From Actinobacteria bacterium OK074 (GTDB taxonomy: Bacteria > Actinomycetota > Actinomycetes > Streptomycetales > Streptomycetaceae), in NCBI GenBank assembly GCA_001298575.1, contig LJCV01000313.1, positions 1-37,913 on the forward strand: a DNA stretch of 37,913 nt, in the 5' to 3' direction. Position 1 is the stretch's first letter. Each line of letters opens with the position of its first letter. Of the stretch, positions 31,167-37,913 are shown one piece after another. The notes under the pieces were generated by a model that was not told the DNA's origin, did not search any database, and saw nothing but the letters and a program-made list of their open reading frames with translations. The position numbers and the translations under genes are program-made.

Positions 31167-31931
31167 TCAGCTTTCCCAGGCCGGGCGTTGGGTCTTGAAC
31201 TGGCTGAAGATCTTCTCGAAGACCTCGTCGCCCGCGCCCTTCTGCTCGGCGTTGGCGCTCGCCGACATCATCTGGAGCAGCTCCCGGAACGGGAACCCCT
31301 GGATCCGCGCGGTGAACTTGGGCGCGAACGCCTGGAGCACCTGTTCGCCCCGGTCGGTGATGCCGCCGACGCCGATCGCGTACAGCCGGAAGCGGCGGGC
31401 CCGCTGCTCCTCGGCGAGCACGGGCACCAACCGGGTCCAGGAGTCGGTGAGATGACCGGTCCCGTCGGTCGGTATGCCGTCGGTGACCAGGCAGATCTGC
31501 GGCCGGTAGTACTGGAGTCCGGCCGCGCGCAGCTCCGCCTTGCGGGCCGCGACGATCCGCATCGACAGCTCCAGCGCCTCCGTCATCAGGGTCACCCCGG
31601 CGGCGGCCAGCCGCGGCGCCTGGAACGCGTGCGCGGGCACGAAGGGGTTCACCGGGGCGCGGGGATCGAGGAGTTGGGGCCCGCGCCAGGAGCAGACGCC
31701 GTACGGGCCGCCGAAGGTGACGACCGCGACCTCGACGCTGTAGCTGAGCGAGACGTCGTCGTGGAGTTCGCGGGTCCACTCGGCGAGGGCGTCGTTCAGG
31801 GTCTGAATGGGCGTGCCCGCCATGGAACTCGAGATGTCGAGGCACAGGACCAGCGGCAGCCGCTGCGCGTTGTTCTCGAACTCGATGTCGGCGTACTCCG
31901 CCGGCATCGTGGGCGGGTGTTCGCTGTGCAT
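31167..31931 (-). CDS. TerY-like von Willebrand factor A domain protein
   Basis: 254-residue cytoplasmic vWA protein. The MIDAS metal site is DISSS (D32, S34, S36), with the later Asp in LVTDGIPTDGTG. The body is a single vWA domain with TLNDALAEWTREL and a C-terminal FPFRELLQMMSASANAEQKG. TerY-type vWA proteins act as scaffolds and are regulated by the PP2C and kinase encoded beside them; in the tellurium-resistance literature this set is called the TerY-P triad. The ATG at 31931 has GAGGA six bases upstream; a GTG at 31943 overlaps that site and is less likely. It lies 15 bp after the membrane protein gene. Confidence 0.9.
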   Translation of the reverse strand: MHSEHPPTMPAEYADIEFENNAQRLPLVLCLDISSSMAGTPIQTLNDALAEWTRELHDDVSLSYSVEVAVVTFGGPYGVCSWRGPQLLDPRAPVNPFVPAHAFQAPRLAAAGVTLMTEALELSMRIVAARKAELRAAGLQYYRPQICLVTDGIPTDGTGHLTDSWTRLVPVLAEEQRARRFRLYAIGVGGITDRGEQVLQAFAPKFTARIQGFPFRELLQMMSASANAEQKGAGDEVFEKIFSQFKTQRPAWES

Positions 31932-31946
31932 GGGCTTCCTCACAGG

Positions 31947-32909
31947 TCACTTGACGTGCCGTCGGGCGGACTGGGCGGACTGGGCGGAGGGGTAGGCGTA
32001 GAGGACGTCGGGGATGTGGCCCTCCCCGCGCGACTCGGTGACGTCGACGAGTCCGCCGGGGCCGGGCGGCGGCCGGTGCGGCTCGGCCCACACGGCCCGG
32101 TACAGGACGCGGTCGAGTTCGACGTACCCCTGCGGGTGCAGCCCGGTCCGGACGACGGCGGTGCGGGCGGGCCCGGTACGGGGGCCGACGGTGCGGCCGT
32201 ACGAACGCAGGGGGGTGGTCGGTTCGTCGTAACCGTTGGGGTGTTGAGGGGGTACGGCGCCGATGCCGGCCGCGGCGAGGGGGCGGCCCTGCGGTGTGCC
32301 GGGGCCGCCGGAGCGGCGGACGAGGTAGACGAAGGCGGCGAGCAGGACGACGAGCACACCGCCGATGCTCAGCAGGAGCGGGGTGCGGCTGTTGCTGTAG
32401 AGATCGTCGGCGAGGCCCTGGTCGATCAGGTCGCCGCCCTGTGCGCCGGAGGCGACCGCGTCGCAGGACTCCTTCTCCTTGCCTTCGTCGCAGATGCCGA
32501 GGTTCCCCAGGTCGTTGCGGCTCTCGGTGCCCAGCCCGTCGATCCTGGCGTTCCGGGCGACGCGGCGATGGCCCGCCAGGACGAGCAGGACCGTCCCGCC
32601 CTCGCCGGTCCGCACGCCTTTCGGGACCTCGACGGCCAACTGGTCGCGGTGTTCCCACACTTGGCGCTCGGCGAGCCTGCGGTTCAGTTCACTGCCCTGG
32701 TACCCCGTGCCGGGGTCCAGGGTGAGCGTGACGGGCCCCTTGGCGAGTCCGTCCGGCAGGCAGGCCAGCAGGGTCGCGAAGTCCCCGACGCACTTCCTGC
32801 CCTCCTCGGGCTGCCCCGCGCACGCGCCCAACAGCCCCACCAGCAACGCGAATCCGAACAGCGCGGCGAAAGCGGGCCGCAGCACGGCGAAAGCAGGCGA
32901 GTGCCTCAT
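31947..32909 (-). CDS. Membrane protein with extracellular Cys-containing domain, TerY-P neighbour
   Basis: 320 residues from the ATG at 32909 (GGGGG five bases upstream). The N-terminal signal segment (FAALFGFALLVGLLGACAG) has a lipobox-like LGAC, so it may be lipidated. An extracellular domain of about 140 residues carries four cysteines (KCVGD, LLACLP, GICDE, ESCDA). One membrane helix (about 184-204, LLLSIGGVLVVLLAAFVYLV) is followed by a 115-residue Pro/Arg/Gly-rich cytoplasmic tail containing threonines (GRTVGPRTGPARTAVVRTG) that could be kinase targets. I recognise no family. Position directly upstream of the vWA, PP2C and kinase genes suggests that it passes an external signal to that module. 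Confidence 0.75.
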   Translation of the reverse strand: MRHSPAFAVLRPAFAALFGFALLVGLLGACAGQPEEGRKCVGDFATLLACLPDGLAKGPVTLTLDPGTGYQGSELNRRLAERQVWEHRDQLAVEVPKGVRTGEGGTVLLVLAGHRRVARNARIDGLGTESRNDLGNLGICDEGKEKESCDAVASGAQGGDLIDQGLADDLYSNSRTPLLLSIGGVLVVLLAAFVYLVRRSGGPGTPQGRPLAAAGIGAVPPQHPNGYDEPTTPLRSYGRTVGPRTGPARTAVVRTGLHPQGYVELDRVLYRAVWAEPHRPPPGPGGLVDVTESRGEGHIPDVLYAYPSAQSAQSARRHVK

Positions 32910-33065
32910 GAAAACCCCCGTGGCCGAAAGAACCACTTCCCCGGTGGCCCGAAACGGCTTGCGTTCATAGTGGCGCCAAGGGGCGCCCCGTTGAAGGGTT
33001 TTCGCGAAATTGGCGGCGAGTCAAGGGAGTTCGAACAATCTCCGAGTTCTTCCCGGCAGCCCCGG

Positions 33066-33563
33066 CTACAACTCGAATACCTGATGGCAACGGGTGAACA
33101 TCTGGCGCGCCCGTTCCACCCAGTCGTCGGCCAGGGAGTTGAAGTCCGCCTGGGTGATCCGGCAGGTCAGCGGGAGGTCACAGACCCCGGCGAGACACGG
33201 GCGCGGGCCGCGGACGTCCCACACCGACAGCATGGGATTCAGTTGTTCGGTATTCCACGCGTTCGACGCGGCTGCGGCGATGGCGAGTTGGTCCGGGCGC
33301 AGGTAATGACCGTCGGTGAAGAACGCCACGAGCAGCCGTTTGGTGGTCATGAATCGCACGGTGACCAGCCGTCCCGTTTCCCGGAGATCGATCCGCAGCG
33401 AAACGGAGTCCGAGTCCTCGTCGGATTCGGTGGGATGGTTGCCCTGGGCGCCCCAGTTCCGTACCAACTGCCGCCACTGGGTGCCGATTTCGCGGTCCCG
33501 GCCGGGAATGGGGTCGTGGCCGGAGAGCGGTCCGCCCCCGGCGAACCCGTCAGGCCCCAGCAC
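33066..33563 (-). CDS. YbjN-like protein
   Basis: 165-residue protein resembling the YbjN/sensory-transduction-regulator family. Typical segments are VRFMTTKRLLVAFFTDGHYL, DQLAIAAAASNAWNTEQLNP and DDWVERARQMF. It has no signal or membrane segment. The family has no defined biochemical activity and is often seen near chaperone- or secretion-like partners. The GTG start overlaps the stop of the Ser/Thr kinase gene by 14 bp, so the two are translated in a coupled way. It lies 156 bp upstream of the membrane protein gene, a gap that could hold a promoter for the triad (TTGACT and TTCAAC are possible -35 elements). Confidence 0.75.
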   Translation of the reverse strand: MLGPDGFAGGGPLSGHDPIPGRDREIGTQWRQLVRNWGAQGNHPTESDEDSDSVSLRIDLRETGRLVTVRFMTTKRLLVAFFTDGHYLRPDQLAIAAAASNAWNTEQLNPMLSVWDVRGPRPCLAGVCDLPLTCRITQADFNSLADDWVERARQMFTRCHQVFEL

Positions 33564-34569
33564 GGCCCACCGCCCCGGCCGCGTCGGCGACCATCGCGTC
33601 GGTGAGGCCCGCGTCGAGCAGCGCCTGGGCGTGCAGCAGCAGGCAGGACGGCAGCGACACTCCCGTACCGGCCCGGCCCTCGCGGCGCAGCGCGAGTTCG
33701 CCGGTGCGCACCCGGATGCTGCGGGCCACGGTCGGCGGCGGCCAGGCGGGGGCGCGCGCGGGCAGGTCGAGCAGTTCGTCCAACAGGGCCTCCAGCGGCG
33801 GCCGTTCGGCCGGGCGCTTGACCAGGCAGCGCGCGACCGTCGGCCGGATCCGCTCGGGTACGCCGGTGAGGTCGGCCTCGCCGTGCACGATCCGGTAGCC
33901 GACCTCGTCCCCGATGCCGTACGGCGGGCGGCCCGTCAGCGCGTAGGCGAGCACGCCGCCGAGGGAGAAGACGTCGCTCGGCGGTCCCACGGGCGAGCCC
34001 GTCATCTGCTCCGGCGACATGAACGGCGGGGTGCCCAGCACGATTCCGGCCTGGGTGAGGCCCGGCGTCTGGGTGAGGCCGGGGACGCCGTCGACGCGGG
34101 AGATGCCGAAGTCGATGACGCGCGGGCCGTCCGCGGCCAGCAGCACGTTCGCGGGCTTGAGGTCCCGGTGCACCACCCCGGCGGCGTGGATCGCCTGCAA
34201 CGCCTCGACCAACCCGGCGCCCAGACGGCGTACTTGGTCCTCGGGCAGGGGTCCGTCCGCGCGGACCGCCTCGGCGAGGGAGGGGCCGGGCACGTACAGC
34301 GTGGCGAGCCAGGGCAACGCGGCCTCGGTGTCCGCGTCGACGACGGGTGCGGTGTACGCGCCGCTGACCATCCGCGCGGCGGCGACCTCGCGCGCGAACC
34401 GGGCCCGGAACTCGGGTTCGGCCGCCAACTCGGGGCGCACCACCTTCACGGCCATCTCGCGCCCGGCGGGCGACCGGCCGAGGTACACCCACCCCATGCC
34501 ACCGGAGCCGAGCCGCCCGACGATGCGGTACGGCCCCACCCGCAGGGGATCACTGACCGGTGTGCGCAC
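33550..34569 (-). CDS. Soluble Hanks-type serine/threonine protein kinase
   Basis: 339 residues from the GTG at 34569, which follows AAAGAGG at eight bases; another GTG at 34599 is in frame. The canonical kinase is complete: Gly loop GRLGSGGMGWVY (18-29), Lys K42, HRDLKPAN (134-141), DFG (153-155), GTPPFMSPEQ (179-188) and SDVFSLGGVLAYAL. The activation loop is lengthened by a six-residue duplication (PGLTQT PGLTQA). The C-terminal 100 residues are helical and Arg/Ala-rich, without a membrane helix or PASTA domains, so it is a soluble kinase. Substrates are unknown; the neighbouring YbjN-like protein and the TerY-P module are candidates by position. Confidence 0.93.
   Translation of the reverse strand: MRTPVSDPLRVGPYRIVGRLGSGGMGWVYLGRSPAGREMAVKVVRPELAAEPEFRARFAREVAAARMVSGAYTAPVVDADTEAALPWLATLYVPGPSLAEAVRADGPLPEDQVRRLGAGLVEALQAIHAAGVVHRDLKPANVLLAADGPRVIDFGISRVDGVPGLTQTPGLTQAGIVLGTPPFMSPEQMTGSPVGPPSDVFSLGGVLAYALTGRPPYGIGDEVGYRIVHGEADLTGVPERIRPTVARCLVKRPAERPPLEALLDELLDLPARAPAWPPPTVARSIRVRTGELALRREGRAGTGVSLPSCLLLHAQALLDAGLTDAMVADAAGAVGRAGA
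34051..34086 (-). repeat. 18-bp tandem duplication in the kinase activation loop
   Basis: Two adjacent 18-bp units (34051-34068 and 34069-34086) share CTGGGTGAGGCC on the plus strand. On the coding strand they encode PGLTQT and PGLTQA, duplicating the Thr-Gln segment of the activation loop. Confidence 0.85.
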
Positions 34570-34600
34570 CCCTCTCACCTCTTTCAGGGGTTCCCTCACG

Positions 34601-34621
34601 GGATTCGGGATTCGGGATTCG
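34601..34621. repeat. Heptamer array GGATTCG x3
   Basis: Three perfect head-to-tail copies of GGATTCG, about 30 bp upstream of the Ser/Thr kinase start and overlapping its likely promoter region. Confidence 0.85.
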
Positions 34622-34643
34622 TGCTGACGGCCCGGCCGCTTCG

Positions 34644-34671
34644 CGGTTCACGGTTCGCGGTTCGCGGTTCG
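34644..34671. repeat. Heptamer array CGGTTCG x4
   Basis: CGGTTCA followed by three copies of CGGTTCG with an exact 7-bp period. It shares the period and the TTCG ending with the nearby GGATTCG array. Confidence 0.85.
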
Positions 34672-34792
34672 CGCCGGTTGTCCCGAGTGTCCCGCGAAAT
34701 CCCGGTCGGGGCGGAGGTGATGCGGGAAATGGGAGCGCGGATTACGGCTGTGCACGCCCCCGGCACGAGGGAGCAGGCCCGGGGCGTACATG

Positions 34793-34834
34793 AAAAAGGC
34801 CGGGCCCCGCACTCCGTTGTGCGAGGCCCCGGCC
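34793..34834 (-). terminator. Rho-independent terminator of pckG
   Basis: On the minus strand a stem of about 15 bp (34819-34834 with 34798-34812), with one or two mismatches and a short loop, is followed by TTTTT (34793-34797). The classic shape is uncommon in high-GC genomes. Confidence 0.85.
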
Positions 34835-34936
34835 CCTGGCTACCGCGGTCGGTCCGACGACGTGGCAGGTCAGGGCTGTCCGACCGGCCGCGGAGCTGTC
34901 GGCGGCCCCCGCCAAGGGGACCGCGCGGGACGGGTG

Positions 34937-36781
34937 TTACCCCAGGCGTCGCACCAACGCCCGGTACTCGTCCCACAGTTCCTTCGGGGTGTGGTCGCCG
35001 AAGGTGTTCAGGTGGTCGGGGACCAGCGCCGCCTCCTCGCGCCACACCTCCTTGTCGACCGTGAGCAGGAACTCCAGGTCGGAGTCGGACAGTTCGAGCC
35101 CCTTGGTGTCGAGGGCGGCCTTGGTCGGCAGGATCCCGATCGGGGTCTCGACGCCCTCGGCGCGGCCGTCGAGCCGGTCGACGATCCACTTCAGGACGCG
35201 GCTGTTCTCACCGAACCCGGGCCACACGAACCTGCCCCGGTCGTCCTTGCGGAACCAGTTGACGTAGTAGATCTTCGGCAGCTTCGCCTGGTCCTTGCCC
35301 TTGGCGACATCGACCCAATGGCCCATGTAGTCGCCCATGTTGTAGCCGCAGAACGGCAGCATGGCGAACGGGTCGCGGCGCAGTTCGCCGACCTTGCCCT
35401 CGGCGGCGGCGGTCTTCTCGGAGGCGACGTTGGCCCCGAGGAAGACACCGTGGTTCCAGTCGAAGGACTCCGTCACCAGCGGTACGGCACTGGCGCGGCG
35501 CCCGCCGAACAGGATCGCCGAGATCGGCACGCCCTTGGGGTCCTCCCACTCGGGCGCGATGATCGGGCACTGCGAAGCGGGCACGGTGAAGCGGGCGTTG
35601 GGGTGCGCGGCGGGCGAACCGGACTCCGGTGTCCAGGAGTTGCCCTTCCAGTCGGTGAGATGGGCTGGGGTCTCCTCGGTCATCCCCTCCCACCAGATGT
35701 CGCCGTCGTCGGTGAGGGCGACGTTCGTGAAGACCGAGTTGCCCCACAGGGTCTTCATCGCGTTGGCGTTGGTGTGCTCGCCGGTGCCGGGGGCCACACC
35801 GAAGAAGCCGGCCTCCGGGTTGATCGCGTACAGGCGGCCGTCCTCGCCGAACCGCATCCACGCGATGTCGTCGCCGATCGTCTCGACCGTCCAGCCGGAG
35901 ACGGTGGGCTCCAGCATGGCGAGGTTGGTCTTCCCGCACGCGGACGGGAAGGCGGCGGCCACGTACTTCGACTCTCCGGTGGGCGGGGTGAGTTTGAGGA
36001 TGAGCATGTGCTCGGCGAGCCAGCCCTCGTCCCGCGCCATCACGGAGGCGATGCGCAGGGCGTAGCACTTCTTGCCCAGCAGCGCGTTGCCGCCGTATCC
36101 GGAGCCGTACGACCAGATCTCGCGGGTCTCCGGGAAGTGCGAGATGTACTTGGTGGAGTTGCAGGGCCAGGGCACGTCGGCCTCGCCCTCGGCCAGCGGC
36201 GCCCCGAGCGTGTGCACAGCACGCACGAAGAAGCCGTCGGAGCCGAGTTCGTCGAGGACCGGCTGTCCCATGCGCGTCATGGTGCGCATCGACGCGGCGA
36301 CGTACGCGGAGTCGGTGATCTCCACGCCGATCGCGGAGAGGTCCGAGCCGAGCGGGCCCATGCAGAACGGGACGACGTACATCGTCCGGCCGCGCATCGA
36401 GCCGCGGAAGATGCCCTGTTCTCCCGCGAAACTGTTTCCTTCTCCAGTAAAGATGGCCCGCATCTCGGCAGGAGCCTTCCAGTGGTTGGTCGGCCCCGCG
36501 TCCTCTTCCTTCTCCGCACAGATGAAGGTGCGGTCCTCGACCCGGGCGACATCGGTCGGGTCACTGGCCGCGTAGTACGAGTGGGGGCGCTTGATCGGGT
36601 CGAGCTTCTTGAAGGTGCCCTTGCGGACGAGCTCCTCGCACAGGCGCTCGTACTCTGCCTCGGATCCGTCACACCAGACCACGTTGTCCGGCTGCGTCAG
36701 TTCGGCGATCTCGTTGACCCACGAGATCAGTTCTTTGTGCTCGGTGGGGACGGTGAGGGGAGCCGCGTTGTCGCGCGCCAC
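34937..36781 (-). CDS. pckG: GTP-dependent phosphoenolpyruvate carboxykinase
   Basis: 614-residue PEPCK that converts oxaloacetate and GTP to phosphoenolpyruvate, GDP and CO2, the entry step of gluconeogenesis. The GTG at 36781 has AGGAG exactly five bases upstream; the longer open frame is not gene-like. Signature elements are FRGSMRGRTMYVVPFCMGPL, the PEPCK P-loop AFPSACGKTNLAML (277-290) with the reactive Cys282, metal-site residues in ETIGDDIAWM, and FGENSRVLKWI near the C-terminus. Length is normal for the GTP class. It is monocistronic, with a strong terminator after it and a 375-bp upstream region that contains a large hairpin. Growth-substrate control is likely, but no known operator is seen. 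Confidence 0.97.
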   Translation of the reverse strand: MARDNAAPLTVPTEHKELISWVNEIAELTQPDNVVWCDGSEAEYERLCEELVRKGTFKKLDPIKRPHSYYAASDPTDVARVEDRTFICAEKEEDAGPTNHWKAPAEMRAIFTGEGNSFAGEQGIFRGSMRGRTMYVVPFCMGPLGSDLSAIGVEITDSAYVAASMRTMTRMGQPVLDELGSDGFFVRAVHTLGAPLAEGEADVPWPCNSTKYISHFPETREIWSYGSGYGGNALLGKKCYALRIASVMARDEGWLAEHMLILKLTPPTGESKYVAAAFPSACGKTNLAMLEPTVSGWTVETIGDDIAWMRFGEDGRLYAINPEAGFFGVAPGTGEHTNANAMKTLWGNSVFTNVALTDDGDIWWEGMTEETPAHLTDWKGNSWTPESGSPAAHPNARFTVPASQCPIIAPEWEDPKGVPISAILFGGRRASAVPLVTESFDWNHGVFLGANVASEKTAAAEGKVGELRRDPFAMLPFCGYNMGDYMGHWVDVAKGKDQAKLPKIYYVNWFRKDDRGRFVWPGFGENSRVLKWIVDRLDGRAEGVETPIGILPTKAALDTKGLELSDSDLEFLLTVDKEVWREEAALVPDHLNTFGDHTPKELWDEYRALVRRLG

Positions 36782-36861
36782 GGTCGCTCCTAATTGAGGG
36801 ATTTTTTGGTTGGGCCCCGTGGGGGCTGCGACCCGGATGCCCGACGCCGGCGATCCCCGAC

Positions 36862-36901
36862 GAACCCTCCGGGACCCCTTGCGGGAGTCCCCGAAGGGTT
36901 C
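36862..36901 (-). promoter_or_regulatory. Large imperfect hairpin in the pckG upstream region
   Basis: GAACCCTCCGGGACCCC (from 36862) can pair with the strand ending CGAAGGGTTC (36901), with about 15 pairs and two bulges. It lies 80-120 bp before the pckG GTG, so it may be in the 5' untranslated mRNA. There is no U-run. Confidence 0.5.
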
Positions 36902-37127
36902 CGGTGGATCTTCGGCGCTCATCCGGTGCCGACCGCACTCATTTGATCATCCGACGGCGGCGCCCATATGTCCAGAGGGCCTCACACCTGAGCAACGTGA
37001 GCATCACCACGTGTTCACTCCGCGGGGGCACAGCGTGAGATCCGGTCGGCGCACACCCTGGGCCGACCCGGCGGAGCCATGAGAGAATGGCCACCCTCGG
37101 TCGGCGGACAGCATCTACTGACACGTA

Positions 37128-37150
37128 ACTTACGGTTCCGTAGGTACGAT
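37128..37150 (+). promoter_or_regulatory. Palindrome and leaderless -10 of the hemolysin III gene
   Basis: ACTTACGG-TT-CCGTAGGT (37128-37145) is a near-perfect palindrome with one mismatched pair. TACGAT (37145-37150) follows at once and ends six bases before the ATG, the leaderless spacing. CTGACA (37118-37123) may be the -35. A bound repressor would block the promoter. The palindrome resembles sites of TetR-type lipid regulators in actinobacteria (from memory). Confidence 0.5.
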
Positions 37151-37156
37151 GCCCTC

Positions 37157-37870
37157 ATGACTGCGTCCGTCCCCGACGCGCACACGGACACGCCGGTCGC
37201 CGGCCAGGGTTCCGTAGCGCTCCCCCTGCCGCTCCAGGTCAAGCCCAAGCTGCGCGGGTGGCTGCATCTGGGCATGTTCCCGGCCGTACTCATAGCGGGA
37301 CTGATCCTCACCGCCTTCGCCGACTCACCACGCGGGCGGCTCGCCTGCGGGATCTACACCCTGACCGCCTGCCTGCTCTTCGGCGTCAGCGCCCTGTACC
37401 ACCGGGGCGACTGGAGCGACCGGATGGACGGCATCCTGCGCCGCCTCGACCATGCGAACATCTTCCTGATCATCGCGGGCACCTACACCCCCCTGACGAT
37501 GCTGCTCCTGCCGGGCGCCAAGGGTCAGGTACTGCTCTGGGGCATCTGGGCGGCGGCGGCCGCGGGCATAATCTTCCGCGTCTTCTGGGTCGGCGCCCCG
37601 CGCTGGCTCTACACCCCCTGCTACATCGCGATGGGCTGGGCGGCGGTCTTCTTCCTCCCCGACTTCCTGCGCACCGGCGGCATCGCGGTGCTGGTCCTGG
37701 TGATCGTCGGCGGCCTGCTCTACAGCGCGGGCGGCGTCATCTACGGCATCAAGCGCCCGAACCCGTCACCGCGCTGGTTCGGCTTCCACGAGGTGTTCCA
37801 CTCGCTCACGCTGGCGGCGTTCGTGGTGCATTACGTGGGGATCTCGTTGGTGGCTTACCAGCACACGTAG
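37157..37870 (+). CDS. Hemolysin III/PAQR-family membrane protein
   Basis: 237-residue seven-helix membrane protein (COG1272). After a polar N-terminus it has helices such as GMFPAVLIAGLILTAF, GIYTLTACLLFGVSALYH, ANIFLIIAGTYTPLTMLLL, GIWAAAAAGIIFRVFWVG and IAVLVLVIVGGLLYSAGGVI. Family motifs include HRGDWSDRMDGILRRLDHAN and the C-terminal FHEVFHSLTLAAFVVHY, whose histidines match the metal-binding set of PAQR receptors. Despite the name, most bacterial members are not toxins; links to membrane-lipid homeostasis have been proposed. The ATG at 37157 is chosen for its leaderless -10. It is divergent from pckG with its own promoter. Confidence 0.92.
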   Translation: MTASVPDAHTDTPVAGQGSVALPLPLQVKPKLRGWLHLGMFPAVLIAGLILTAFADSPRGRLACGIYTLTACLLFGVSALYHRGDWSDRMDGILRRLDHANIFLIIAGTYTPLTMLLLPGAKGQVLLWGIWAAAAAGIIFRVFWVGAPRWLYTPCYIAMGWAAVFFLPDFLRTGGIAVLVLVIVGGLLYSAGGVIYGIKRPNPSPRWFGFHEVFHSLTLAAFVVHYVGISLVAYQHT

Positions 37871-37913
37871 GGCTCGCGGGGGCCCGCTCCCCCGGGGGGG
37901 GTCCCCCTCCCCC
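37871..37913. other. G/C-run sequence at the window end
   Basis: After the last stop codon come runs of C and G (CCCCCGGGGGGGGTCCCC) that could fold as a GC-rich terminator. The window ends here, so the structure cannot be judged. Confidence 0.4.

Larger units (their letters stand above)
34570..34936. other. Intergenic region with repeats and the pckG terminator
   Basis: About 367 bp without a supported gene between the Ser/Thr kinase start and the pckG stop. It holds two heptamer arrays (34601-34621, 34644-34671) and a strong terminator (34793-34834). Nothing else stands out. Confidence 0.6.
36782..37156. other. Divergent regulatory region of pckG and the hemolysin III gene
   Basis: 375 bp without a supported gene. 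It contains the pckG ribosome site, a 40-bp imperfect inverted repeat (36862-36901), a possible minus-strand promoter (TTGCTC near 36991, ACATAT near 36967, 18 bp apart) and the promoter/palindrome of the plus-strand gene at 37128-37150. Confidence 0.55.

Noticed and set aside
30340..32658. 772-codon minus-strand frame that would extend the PP2C protein
   Set aside because: The upstream part overlaps the vWA and membrane protein genes in another frame and is low-complexity Arg/Pro. The GTG at 31152 with its ribosome site is the natural start.
29060..34569. Tellurite-resistance operon
   Set aside because: The TerY-P triad is present, but no TerA-F, TerC or TerZ-like gene is in the window, so a resistance function is not supported.
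34644..34671. Ribosomal or tRNA-related TTCG-containing element (GGTTCG is part of the tRNA T-arm)
   Set aside because: The GGTTCG matches come from a 7-bp tandem array and no tRNA cloverleaf can be built around them.
37157..37870. Haemolytic toxin
   Set aside because: The hemolysin III name is historical. The sequence is a seven-helix PAQR-type membrane protein, with no sign of a secreted or pore-forming toxin.

Overview
The window is about 38 kb of very GC-rich actinobacterial DNA. GC-biased third codon positions, long antisense shadow ORFs, frequent GTG starts, ATGA/GTGA overlaps, AGGAGG-type ribosome sites and several leaderless-looking promoters all point to a Streptomyces-type chromosome. 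No rRNA, tRNA, insertion sequence, prophage or CRISPR array was seen. The pckG / hemolysin III / TerY-kinase neighbourhood resembles a core Streptomyces region (from memory, not checked).

Layout: (1) 1-3000, minus strand: a GNAT acetyltransferase behind a promoter resembling the RecA-independent DNA-damage (PafBC) type, a RibD/DHFR-like reductase, and a coupled lipoprotein/secreted-protein pair. (2) 3309-4244, plus: a small SrpA-type catalase, apparently leaderless. (3) 4276-15103, minus: one compact Tad/Flp pilus operon. In transcription order it holds cpaB, a 31-codon micro-ORF, a cpaE ATPase fused to a TadE pseudopilin, tadE, cpaF/tadA, tadB, tadC, a histidine kinase, a LuxR-type response regulator, a Flp pilin, a TadG-like protein that seems to lack a standard start codon, a lipoprotein and an OmpA-like protein. 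A conserved unknown gene with a Cys-rich C-terminus (15213-16124) lies just upstream. No prepilin peptidase is in the window. (4) 16705-18084, plus: a secreted M14 zinc carboxypeptidase. (5) 18151-26040: an acidic unknown protein, then a divergent cluster. On the minus strand it has a PfkB kinase, IclR regulator, RidA and GntP permease; on the plus strand a PLP D-amino-acid dehydratase-like enzyme and an N-acyl-D-amino-acid deacylase. They share a 175-bp control region with nested palindromes. (6) 26072-28965: a secreted trypsin-like protease, an AlaA-type aminotransferase and a small helical protein. (7) 29060-34569, minus: a TerY-P-type triad (vWA, PP2C, tail-anchored kinase) with a membrane protein, a YbjN-like protein and a soluble Ser/Thr kinase. 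(8) 34937-37870: GTP-dependent PEP carboxykinase and a divergent hemolysin III/PAQR-type membrane protein.

The best candidate for an undescribed system is the cluster at 18840-26040. Its parts fit a route for an N-acylated amino sugar acid such as N-acetyl-D-glucosaminate: uptake (GntP), deacylation, PLP dehydration/deamination, RidA clean-up of the imine, and phosphorylation of 2-keto-3-deoxygluconate by the PfkB kinase, under an IclR (KdgR-like) regulator. That would suit a chitin-degrading actinomycete. The second candidate is the CpaE-TadE fusion, which keeps an intact prepilin-peptidase site at its junction and so could be split after translation.
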